Made by a program: the position numbers and the translations under genes. A DNA stretch of 64,000 nt, from the NCBI RefSeq assembly GCF_051713825.1, contig NZ_JBIOQR010000001.1, forward strand, positions 2,480,001 to 2,544,000. Direction: 5' to 3'. Numbering within the stretch: the first letter of the stretch is position 1; every line of letters begins with the position of its first letter. Positions 1-7,061 of the stretch are shown here, in pieces. The DNA comes from Enterococcus_K sp051713825 (GTDB lineage: Bacteria > Bacillota > Bacilli > Lactobacillales > Enterococcaceae). Below the pieces are notes generated by a model. That model did no database searches and was not told where the DNA came from. It worked only from the letters and a program-made list of their open reading frames with translations.

Positions 1-300
1 TTGTGCAAGGTATGGGATATGAACAACCCAATACGTCCAAGCTGCATAATAAGCTAAACGTTTGTTCATTGTTGTGTTTTCAACCCATGAGCTAACTCCC
101 CCTGGGCTATCTTTGAAGGCCGAGCCTAGTTGTCCAACGATTAAAGCATAAGGGACAAAATAAATTGCAAGAATTAATAACCAAGATGTGACCACTGAAA
201 TACCTTGTTGTGCATAGTTATTTACGACGTTCCCCATACCCCAAACCATGTTGAAGGCAATCAGAGCAACGGTAAACCAACGCAATTGTTTTTCGTTCAT
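1..300 (-). CDS. APC-superfamily amino acid permease, N-terminal part (runs off window)
   Basis: The reverse strand from 300 encodes 100 residues starting MNEKQLRWFTVALIAFNMVWG and continues past the left edge. The opening transmembrane helix with a GMGNVVNNYA loop, followed by a second helix and an FKDSPGG segment, matches the start of APC-family amino acid permeases, so a membrane amino acid importer or antiporter is inferred. An AAGGAGAAA ribosome site lies just upstream of the ATG at 300. The substrate cannot be told from the fragment. Confidence 0.75.
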   Translation of the reverse strand, partial: MNEKQLRWFTVALIAFNMVWGMGNVVNNYAQQGISVVTSWLLILAIYFVPYALIVGQLGSAFKDSPGGVSSWVENTTMNKRLAYYAAWTYWVVHIPYLAQ

Positions 301-593
301 CAATTTTCTCCTTTGTCTTGTGAATAGATATAATTAACTATGTAATAATAATCATTTTCCCATCAAGTAGCAATGATTGCTTATTTATAGTGTGTGTTAT
401 TTTATTCTCTAGCCATCTTTAAGCCATTGTAATTTCATGAAATAAATAGAAAAACAAGTTGAATTCTCATTTTCATCAAATAAAAAAACAATAAATTTAA
501 GCTAAAGAGGAATAAAAAAGCTTCCCCACTCGCGAAATTACTAGAGTGAGGAAGTGGTGTTAATGCGTATCTAATTTTATAATTTTCAGTTAA
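301..593. other. Intergenic region between permease and small protein gene
   Basis: It holds the upstream region of the permease and, at 513-554, the terminator of the MFS/small-protein unit. No further open frame with a ribosome site is visible. Confidence 0.5.
513..554 (-). terminator. Rho-independent terminator of the MFS/small protein unit
   Basis: An 11-bp stem, CTTCCCCACTC (521-531) with GAGTGAGGAAG (544-554), has one G-T pair. On the minus strand it is followed by a T-run (A-run 514-519 on the plus strand). Confidence 0.8.
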
Positions 594-776
594 TTATCCA
601 ATAATGTTGTCATTTCTCACCGTATTTTTTAATTCTTTAAGCCCATTACTCAATGAATCTTGTTGAAGCTCAATCAAATGGGTATTCCCTTCGATTTTGC
701 TCAATTGTGTGCTCACTTCATCAAGCTTTAACAAGGCTTGTTCTAAGACTTCAATAATCCGTGTGTCTGTCTCCAT
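594..776 (-). CDS. Small hypothetical protein, probable coiled coil (60 aa)
   Basis: I do not recognise this 60-residue product. It is rich in heptad-like Leu/Ile spacing (IIEVLEQALLKLDEVSTQLS) and charged residues, which suggests a short soluble coiled coil. It begins 7 nt after the stop codon of the MFS gene. Its GAGGAG ribosome site lies inside the last codons of that gene, so the two are translationally coupled and followed by a shared terminator at 513-554. A role as an accessory of the exporter is only inference from this linkage. Confidence 0.65.
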   Translation of the reverse strand: METDTRIIEVLEQALLKLDEVSTQLSKIEGNTHLIELQQDSLSNGLKELKNTVRNDNIIG

Positions 777-783
777 TTGTCAT

Positions 784-2010
784 TCACTCCTCAATTGAAT
801 CCATTACGATTTTTTCTTCAGCGGGTTCTTCCGCTTCTTTCGGATGATAAAAGAATTTGTAAAGTAAGGTACAGATGATTGGTAAAACACCAGCAACTAA
901 ATAGATGCCTTGAAAAGAAAGAACATTTCTAAGTTCGCCCAAAATATAAGGTCCCACGCCTAACCCTAAATCTAAACCAATGAAATAAGTCGATAAGGCG
1001 ATGCCGACGCGATGTGGATCCTTGACTGTTTTTAAACAAACTGCTTGGCCATTTGACATAAAGGTTCCGTACCCTAACCCAATTAAAGCACCTGAACATA
1101 GGAGCATCCAGCTGCTTGTTGTGATACTTAACAAAAATAACCCTAATGTTAAGAACAAATAGCTTGGGTAAATGACATAATCTTCCCCATGGTTATCGAA
1201 AATTTTTCCTGACATTGGACGAGTTGCGGTAATAACCAACGCGTAAACAACAAAGAAAAATGAGCTAGCACTGACCAGATTGATAACTTTGGCGTATGAA
1301 GAAAGAAACGAAAGGACACTAGAATACGATAAGCCCATTAAAAAGGCCACTGACGAAATGAAAAGAACACGTTTTTCGATAAAACTATCAAAGTTCCATT
1401 TTTTCAGCATTGTTCGGTGTGCTTCTGATAAATGAATATTTTTTACTGGGAAAATGAAGCATGCGACCGTAGTCAATAAAATTGCAATAATTGAAAACAT
1501 GATAATAAAGTAAAAGTTAGTATAGTTTAATAAGATCATCCCAATAAAAGGCCCAATAGCCGCCGCTAAGCTAGTACTTAATCCATAGTAATTAATCCCT
1601 TCACCATAACGTGATTTAGGAATATAAGCTGTAACAATAGCGTTTGTAGCAGTTGAAACGGCACCATAACCAAACCCATTTAACAGACGAATGACATACA
1701 AAATAGGAATCGTTGGAATATAAAGATAAGCGATGGTTGTGATTAGATAAAATAGTGCGCCATAACGAAGGACTGCTTTACGTCCAACCAACTCAAGCGT
1801 TTTACCCATAAACAAACGAGCAAAAAGAGTCCCAATAATATATATGCCAGAAGCAAGTCCCGCTTGTCCAAGTGTTGCGTGTAATTTATCTTGTGCAATG
1901 ACCGCGATAATAACCATTAACAAATAATAGACAAGATACACAACAAAGTTAATCAAGGTGATGCTAATAAATCCTTTATTAAATAATTTTTCTTTCTTTT
2001 GTTCAACCAT
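784..2010 (-). CDS. Major facilitator superfamily transporter (408 aa)
   Basis: A twelve-helix MFS_1 protein with the expected length and a conserved inter-helix 2/3 loop (ARLFMGKTLELVGRKAVLR) and its counterpart in the second half (ATRPMSGKIFDNHGEDYV). It sits in the cytoplasmic membrane and is likely a drug or metabolite exporter. The substrate is unknown. The ATG at 2010 has a GGAGG site. The divergent neighbour is a PrfA/Ers-like regulator and a PrfA-box-like sequence lies upstream of this gene, so control by that regulator is inferred. The C-terminal tail is strongly acidic. Confidence 0.9.
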   Translation of the reverse strand: MVEQKKEKLFNKGFISITLINFVVYLVYYLLMVIIAVIAQDKLHATLGQAGLASGIYIIGTLFARLFMGKTLELVGRKAVLRYGALFYLITTIAYLYIPTIPILYVIRLLNGFGYGAVSTATNAIVTAYIPKSRYGEGINYYGLSTSLAAAIGPFIGMILLNYTNFYFIIMFSIIAILLTTVACFIFPVKNIHLSEAHRTMLKKWNFDSFIEKRVLFISSVAFLMGLSYSSVLSFLSSYAKVINLVSASSFFFVVYALVITATRPMSGKIFDNHGEDYVIYPSYLFLTLGLFLLSITTSSWMLLCSGALIGLGYGTFMSNGQAVCLKTVKDPHRVGIALSTYFIGLDLGLGVGPYILGELRNVLSFQGIYLVAGVLPIICTLLYKFFYHPKEAEEPAEEKIVMDSIEE

Positions 2011-2144
2011 TGCTGTTCCTCCATTTATAAGTGTTGTTGAAAATACTTTATGAAATTTTCTACGGTTATTACTATACTATCTTTCAATTTTAAAAAAATT
2101 CAGGTTTGTGAATGCTAAAATGAAACAGCAAACAATCAATAAAA

Positions 2145-2173
2145 AGTATAACGATAAAACACATTAACAAAAA
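2145..2173 (-). promoter_or_regulatory. Putative promoter of the MFS gene
   Basis: The minus-strand -10 is TATACT (plus 2145-2150). A poor -35 (TTTTTG) lies 17 bp upstream, as expected for a promoter needing an activator. Confidence 0.45.
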
Positions 2174-2176
2174 ACA

Positions 2177-2190
2177 TTAACATTTGTTGT
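2177..2190 (-). promoter_or_regulatory. PrfA-box-like operator
   Basis: On the plus strand TTAACATTTGTTGT matches 12 of 14 positions (counting the two free N positions) of the Listeria PrfA box TTAACANNTGTTAA. It is centred about 45 bp upstream of the expected start of the MFS transcript and lies between the MFS gene and a PrfA-like regulator. Confidence 0.55.
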
Positions 2191-2264
2191 TGTTTGTTGG
2201 CGTGGAATTAGGTTAAATAAGTTGAGTTATCTATTTCGTGAAAACCATTATTCCGCTCAATTTA

Positions 2265-2273
2265 TGGTAAAAT
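2265..2273 (+). promoter_or_regulatory. Extended -10 promoter of the PrfA-like regulator
   Basis: TGG followed by TAAAAT (2268-2273) forms an extended -10. No good -35 is present. The predicted start near 2280 gives a very short leader. Confidence 0.5.
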
Positions 2274-2294
2274 AGAGAAACAGCATGCTAGAGA

Positions 2295-2966
2295 ATGGGG
2301 GTCAAAGGAATGGACAATCGAGTGTTGCAAGAATACTTGGACAAACATTCATTCCCTGTAGTTGTAAAACTGAAAAAAAAATATTTGACGTATGAAGGAA
2401 TCAAAGATCGATATGTCTACATATTGAAAAGTGGCGTCATAAAAACCAGTGTCATCTCAAGAGATGGTCGTGAATTTAATTTGCGCTACATTAACGAGTT
2501 GGAGATTGTTTCTTTATTAAAGGATGAGTATTCACAAATCACAGATGCACCGTTCAATATTCGGGTGGAATCAGATGAAGCGGAATTATACAAAATTGAT
2601 CGTGTCCAGTTCTGGCAGGATGTCAATCAAAGCGCTGATTTGCAAGGATATGTGAAGGATTATTATCGTTTTTGTTTGGTTCATTCAATGAAAAAGATGC
2701 AACAGATGTTGATGAATGGTAAGTTTGGCGCGGTATGCACACAAATTTACGAGTTATACGATACATTTGGTGTGAAGACGGAGAATGGGTACCTAATTGA
2801 TTTTGTGGTAACGAATGAAGAAATCGCTCATTTCTGTGGTATCTCTTCTGCGAGTAGCGTTAACCGGATGATGCAACAGCTAAAAGATATCGGTGCAGTT
2901 GAAATAGCCAATCGCAAAATTCTTATCAAGGATTTGGAAATTATTGAAGACAATATTATTTTTTAA
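2295..2966 (+). CDS. Crp/Fnr-family transcription regulator, PrfA/Ers-like
   Basis: A 223-aa protein with an N-terminal cyclic-nucleotide-binding-like beta-roll (about residues 20-110) and a C-terminal winged helix (about 150-215). The segment NGKFGAVCTQIYELYDTFG and the recognition-helix region SGISSASSVNRMMQQLK-like resemble PrfA of Listeria and Ers of Enterococcus more than CRP or FNR. It lacks a Cys cluster, so it is not an oxygen sensor. The ATG at 2310 has a better ribosome site (GGGGG at 2297-2301, about 8 nt upstream) than the one at 2295. The true start is therefore probably 2310. It probably controls the divergent MFS unit. Confidence 0.85.
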   Translation: MGVKGMDNRVLQEYLDKHSFPVVVKLKKKYLTYEGIKDRYVYILKSGVIKTSVISRDGREFNLRYINELEIVSLLKDEYSQITDAPFNIRVESDEAELYKIDRVQFWQDVNQSADLQGYVKDYYRFCLVHSMKKMQQMLMNGKFGAVCTQIYELYDTFGVKTENGYLIDFVVTNEEIAHFCGISSASSVNRMMQQLKDIGAVEIANRKILIKDLEIIEDNIIF

Positions 2967-2979
2967 AAAAACAAAAAAA

Positions 2980-3013
2980 GTAGCTCCGTGTTGTCATTCG
3001 GAGCTACTTTTTT
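2980..3013. terminator. Bidirectional terminator
   Basis: A 9-bp perfect stem, GTAGCTCCG/CGGAGCTAC (2980-2988/2999-3007), has T-runs on both strands and lies between the convergent regulator and SGNH hydrolase genes. Confidence 0.85.
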
Positions 3014-3068
3014 GTCTTCTGTGATAAGTGATTAGATGTTGCTTGTTTAAAGGGCCTTCTCCTCTGTT

Positions 3069-3728
3069 CTACTGAATGAATTGAGTCGCTTTTAACCAGC
3101 TGTCAGCGATGACAGCATGGCCGGCAAGTGTTGGATGAACCCCATCATTGCCTGTATAATGTTCGTGTCCATGTGCGATTCCTAAGGCGTTTAATTTCCC
3201 ATCTAACGGCACAAAGATTGTCTGAAATTCTTCTGCTAACATGCGGACTACTTGGATTTTTTGATCTAAATCTTTTCGCCAAGTTAGACGATCTTTAGGT
3301 TCTGGTAGAACAAACGGCTCCATCAAAACGATCATCGCGTTTGTTTCTTTGCGAATTTGTTCAAGTAATTGGCGGTAGATTTGTTCAAAACGTAGGGCCT
3401 CTTCCTTACTTCCAAATTCAGGAGAATCGGTATTGTGCCACGTATCGTTAATTCCAATCAAAATTGAGATCACATCAGGTTGTAATGCAAGACAATCTTC
3501 TTGCCAACGATTTTTCAAATCGGCAATCTTATTTCCACCAATTCCTTTATTTATCCATTCGCAGCTCAAACCGGGTAAGCCTTTTGCGACGGTCGCTGCG
3601 ACTAAAAATGGATAACCGTGGCCCAAATCATGTAATTCTTCACGATTCCGGTTAACATCTGTAATACTGTCTCCAATAAATAAAATTCGTTGTGTTCCTG
3701 TTGGTTTGATAAACTCTGGTTTGTTCAA
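3069..3728 (-). CDS. SGNH/GDSL-family hydrolase (esterase/lipase-like)
   Basis: The product carries the SGNH blocks in order: FIGDSITD near the N terminus (nucleophile Ser), the Gly block KGIGGNK, the Asn block IGIND, and the C-terminal DGVHPTLAGH with the catalytic Asp and His. A cytoplasmic hydrolase of acyl or acetyl esters is expected, since there is no signal peptide. I place the start at the TTG at 3728 (219 aa). It has a GGGAGGGG ribosome site, and the longer frame to 3764 would run through a clear promoter (TTGAAT-16 bp-CATAAT). The gene is monocistronic. Confidence 0.85.
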   Translation of the reverse strand: MNKPEFIKPTGTQRILFIGDSITDVNRNREELHDLGHGYPFLVAATVAKGLPGLSCEWINKGIGGNKIADLKNRWQEDCLALQPDVISILIGINDTWHNTDSPEFGSKEEALRFEQIYRQLLEQIRKETNAMIVLMEPFVLPEPKDRLTWRKDLDQKIQVVRMLAEEFQTIFVPLDGKLNALGIAHGHEHYTGNDGVHPTLAGHAVIADSWLKATQFIQ

Positions 3729-3752
3729 TGAAACCCCTCCCATTTTCTTCTT

Positions 3753-3780
3753 ATTATGCCACAAGAGCTAAAGTATTCAA
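3753..3780 (-). promoter_or_regulatory. Promoter of the SGNH hydrolase gene
   Basis: -35 TTGAAT (plus 3775-3780), 16-bp spacer, -10 CATAAT (plus 3753-3758). Transcription would start near 3746, just before the GGGAGGGG site. Confidence 0.6.
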
Positions 3781-3806
3781 GAAAAAAATTCTTTTTGAGC
3801 CAAAAA

Positions 3807-3860
3807 AACGCTCAAGGTCTTAGCTGAATAGCACTAAGTTCTTGAGCGTTTATTTTTTTT
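3807..3860. terminator. Terminator downstream of asnS
   Basis: A 10-bp stem AACGCTCAAG/CTTGAGCGTT (3807-3816/3841-3850) is flanked by an A-run on one side and a T-run on the other, so it can work for minus-strand asnS. Confidence 0.85.
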
Positions 3861-3890
3861 ATAATTAAAACAAATACAAAACGCCTTTGT

Positions 3891-5189
3891 TTATGGGTAA
3901 ATACGGTTTAATAAACGTGGGAATGGGATGGCTTCACGAACGTGTTCAATACCTGATAACCAAGTGACAGTTCGTTCTAGTCCTAGACCAAATCCAGAAT
4001 GTGGCACAGAGCCATATTTGCGTAAGTCTAAGTACCAAGAGTATTCGTTCTCGTCTAATCCTTGTTTGCGAATTTGTTCTAGTACAAATTCATAATCGGT
4101 CGCACGTTCAGAACCACCGATAATCTCACCATAACCTTCTGGCGCAATCATGTCTGCACAGATGACAACATCTTCACGTGTTGGATGTGGTTTCATGTAG
4201 AATGGTTTGATTGCTTTTGGATAGTTTAAGATGAAGACGGGTTGTTCAAAGGAGTTAGCGATAAACGTCTCATGTGGTGAACCAAAATCATCGCCCCACT
4301 CAACATCATCAAAGCCGTTTTTCTTCAATAACTCAACTGCATCATCATACGTAATACGTGGAAATGGCAGTTGTGTATATTTTTTCAATAGTTCTTTGTC
4401 ACGCTCTAATACGTCAAGAGCATAGTCGCAATTATCAAGGACATTTTGAACTAAGAAAGCAACATATTGTTCTTGAACTTCCAAGCTTTGTTCTTGGTGC
4501 ATAAAGGCCATCTCTGGTTCAATCATCCAGAACTCGATTAAGTGACGACGTGTTTTCGATTTTTCAGCACGGAAGGTTGGGCCAAAGGAGAACACTTTCC
4601 CAAAAGCCATAGCAGCTGCTTCCATGTATAACTGACCACTTTGAGAAAGATACGCTTTTTGATCAAAGTAGTTAGTTTCAAATAAGTCAGTCGTGCCTTC
4701 TGGAGCTGAACCTGTTAAGATTGGTGGATCAACCTTTGTAAAGCCATTGTTATTGAAAAATTCATAAGTAGCACGAATAATCTCGTTTCGGATTTGCATA
4801 ATGGCATGTTGACGAGAAGAACGCAACCATAAATGGCGGTGGTCCATCAAGAAGTCAGTTCCGTGCTCTTTTGGTGTGATTGGGTATTCATGGCTTTCAC
4901 CGACTACTTCAATCGAAGAAATTCCGATTTCGTAACCGAATTTTGAACGGCTATCTTCACGAATCTCACCAACAATCCAAATTGAAGTTTCTTGATGTAA
5001 ATTTTTTGCTAGCTGGAACATGTCCTCGCCGACTTCATTTTTCACAACAATCCCTTGAAAATAAGCAGTCCCGTCTCTCAATTGTAAAAAGGCAATTTTC
5101 CCACTTGAGCGTTTGTTAGCGACCCATGCGCCAATCTTTACTGTTTCGCCAACGTGATGTTTGGCATCAATAATTTGAATTTGTTCCAC
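3891..5189 (-). CDS. asnS: Asparaginyl-tRNA synthetase
   Basis: A cytoplasmic class IIb synthetase that charges tRNA-Asn. The 432-aa product has the N-terminal OB-fold anticodon domain (about 1-105) and a catalytic domain with class II motif 2 (FRAEKSKTRRHLIEFWMIE) and motif 3 (GFGLGLERTVTWLSG). Length fits bacterial AsnRS rather than the longer AspRS with GAD insert. The start is GTG at 5189 with a GGAGAGA site. It lies 49 bp downstream of aspB, an order also found in Bacillus (tseB/ypmB-aspB-asnS). Confidence 0.97.
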   Translation of the reverse strand: MEQIQIIDAKHHVGETVKIGAWVANKRSSGKIAFLQLRDGTAYFQGIVVKNEVGEDMFQLAKNLHQETSIWIVGEIREDSRSKFGYEIGISSIEVVGESHEYPITPKEHGTDFLMDHRHLWLRSSRQHAIMQIRNEIIRATYEFFNNNGFTKVDPPILTGSAPEGTTDLFETNYFDQKAYLSQSGQLYMEAAAMAFGKVFSFGPTFRAEKSKTRRHLIEFWMIEPEMAFMHQEQSLEVQEQYVAFLVQNVLDNCDYALDVLERDKELLKKYTQLPFPRITYDDAVELLKKNGFDDVEWGDDFGSPHETFIANSFEQPVFILNYPKAIKPFYMKPHPTREDVVICADMIAPEGYGEIIGGSERATDYEFVLEQIRKQGLDENEYSWYLDLRKYGSVPHSGFGLGLERTVTWLSGIEHVREAIPFPRLLNRIYP

Positions 5190-5238
5190 GTTTGTCTCTC
5201 CATTCTATTTCTATCTAGCCATCCCGAGCTTGATTTTT

Positions 5239-6429
5239 TTACACGTTTCGTTTGCTTTCAATAAATTTTTCAATTCGTCCAATTGCTTCTTCTAAAATGC
5301 CCAGGTTTGTGGCATAACTAATCCGAACGTGTTCGTTGGAGCCAAATCCTTCGCCCGTAACAAGTGCTACTTGGGCTTCTTCTAATAAATCATCGACCCA
5401 ATCTGTTACGTTTTCATAACCACACATAGTGAGCATTTCTTTGACGTTTGGAAAAAGATAAAAAGCGCCTTGAGGTTTTTCTAAATGTACACCAGGTAAT
5501 GCTTCAACTAAAGGATAGATCTTGTTCAGACGTTCCTCAAATGCACTGCGCATCTCCTCGACTGTATCTTGCGCACCAATGAGAGCTTCCACGGCTGCGT
5601 ATTGACTGACAGCTGTTGGATTGCTTGTCGATTGAGAGGCAATATCAATCATTGCTTGAATAATTGTTTCATCCCCCACCGCATAACCAATTCGCCAACC
5701 CGTCATCGCATAGGTTTTTGAAACCCCATTAATAATGATTGTCTGTTTGCGAATTGCCTCTGAAATTGTCGCAATTGGTGTAAATGTATTTCCATTATAA
5801 ACTAAACGGCCATAAATATCATCGGCAATAATTAATATATCTTTCTCAACAGCCCAATTACCGATTGCTGTCAATTCTTCTTTGGTATAAATCATCCCTG
5901 TTGGATTCGAAGGGGAATTGAGAATCATCGCTTTGGTTTTATCCGTATAAGCCGCTTCTAACAGTTCGACCGTGACTTTGAACTGTTCACTTTCTTTACA
6001 AGTAACAAATACGGGCGTACCACTAGCTAGTTTGACTTGTTCTCCGTAACTGACCCAATAAGGAACCGGAATAATCACTTCATCTCCTGCGTCCAGGATT
6101 GCTTGAAATAAGGTATACAGTGCGAATTTGGCACCATCTGTGACAACTGTTTGACTTGGTTTATACGTTAAACCGTAATTTGTTTCCAAATAGGTGACAA
6201 TTGCTTGTCTCAGTTCTGGAATCCCAGCAGTTGGCGTATAGTAGCTCGCATTGCCGTTTTTAATGGCTTTGATAGCTGCCTCTTGGATATTTTCTGGTGT
6301 GGCAAAGTCTGGTTCTCCGACGGTTAAAGTCAGAATATCTAGTCCTTGCGCTTTTAGTGCTTTCGCTTTGGCTGAAGCGGCTAAAGTCACTGAAGGCTCT
6401 AACTGTTCAGCACGTTGTGAGATTTTCAT
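5239..6429 (-). CDS. aspB: PLP-dependent aspartate aminotransferase
   Basis: A fold type I aminotransferase of 396 residues. SKTYAMTGWRIGY contains the Schiff-base lysine. NSPSNPTG is the conserved PLP/substrate loop, and the terminal arginine region is EHVRISYAT. It likely interconverts aspartate and oxaloacetate, or a related pair, with 2-oxoglutarate. Its position directly before asnS supplies the aspartate/asparagine theme of the operon. The start ATG is at 6429. Confidence 0.93.
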   Translation of the reverse strand: MKISQRAEQLEPSVTLAASAKAKALKAQGLDILTLTVGEPDFATPENIQEAAIKAIKNGNASYYTPTAGIPELRQAIVTYLETNYGLTYKPSQTVVTDGAKFALYTLFQAILDAGDEVIIPVPYWVSYGEQVKLASGTPVFVTCKESEQFKVTVELLEAAYTDKTKAMILNSPSNPTGMIYTKEELTAIGNWAVEKDILIIADDIYGRLVYNGNTFTPIATISEAIRKQTIIINGVSKTYAMTGWRIGYAVGDETIIQAMIDIASQSTSNPTAVSQYAAVEALIGAQDTVEEMRSAFEERLNKIYPLVEALPGVHLEKPQGAFYLFPNVKEMLTMCGYENVTDWVDDLLEEAQVALVTGEGFGSNEHVRISYATNLGILEEAIGRIEKFIESKRNV

Positions 6430-6451
6430 ACGAAATAAACTCCCTTCATTT

Positions 6452-6955
6452 TTAGGCTTCTTTAATGACGTTCAATTCCTTCCCATCACTAAAAGAAATT
6501 AGATAGTATGCTAGTTCATCTTGCCCATTTTTGGTGACAATTTCCCAAGCCGGTTCCTTTTCGTAAAGCCCTAGATTTCGTTTGAGAACTGATTCGCCAG
6601 GGTGTTCACTTAAAACGACTTGTTCAGCTTGTTGCTCAGATAAACCATCTTTTTGATTCACTACTTTTACTGTATCTCCCGATTTGGAAATGATAACAGC
6701 AACGGCTTGGTTTTTATCATCGTTTCCTAATACACTAAAGTAGGTTTCTTTTCTTGTGAACCAATAAAATTTATCCACCGTTTTTACGTGAGCATACTTT
6801 TCAGCAATCTCAACGGCTTCGGCTTTGGCCTGCGCCATGGGACGATTTGAGCGGATATAAAAGATGGACGTTAAGACAATCACCGTTAGTAAAATCGCGA
6901 TGACTGAAATAAAAATGAGACCGACACGCTTCTCTGTTTTTGCTTCTCTATTCAC
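6452..6955 (-). CDS. tseB: DUF5590/TseB-like membrane-anchored protein
   Basis: A 167-aa protein with one N-terminal membrane helix (about residues 12-33) and an extracytoplasmic PepSY-like region containing WFTRKETYFSV and the end GKELNVIKEA. In Bacillus subtilis the gene in the same place (ypmB/tseB, just before aspB-asnS) encodes an elongasome-associated regulator acting with PBP2A, so a role in cell wall elongation is inferred from synteny and fold. It is separated from aspB by 22 bp and is very likely co-transcribed. Confidence 0.8.
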   Translation of the reverse strand: MNREAKTEKRVGLIFISVIAILLTVIVLTSIFYIRSNRPMAQAKAEAVEIAEKYAHVKTVDKFYWFTRKETYFSVLGNDDKNQAVAVIISKSGDTVKVVNQKDGLSEQQAEQVVLSEHPGESVLKRNLGLYEKEPAWEIVTKNGQDELAYYLISFSDGKELNVIKEA

Positions 6956-7061
6956 TAAATGGCGCTCCTTTTCTATTGATTGTGAATGCTAAACTTAGTG
7001 AGAATCACTTGGATACAATTATAGCAGATTTTATTTGAAAAAACGTTACTTCAGAGATAGA

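Noticed and set aside
3729..3764. Longer SGNH hydrolase start at 3764
   Set aside because: The codons overlap the promoter; the TTG at 3728 has a clear ribosome site.
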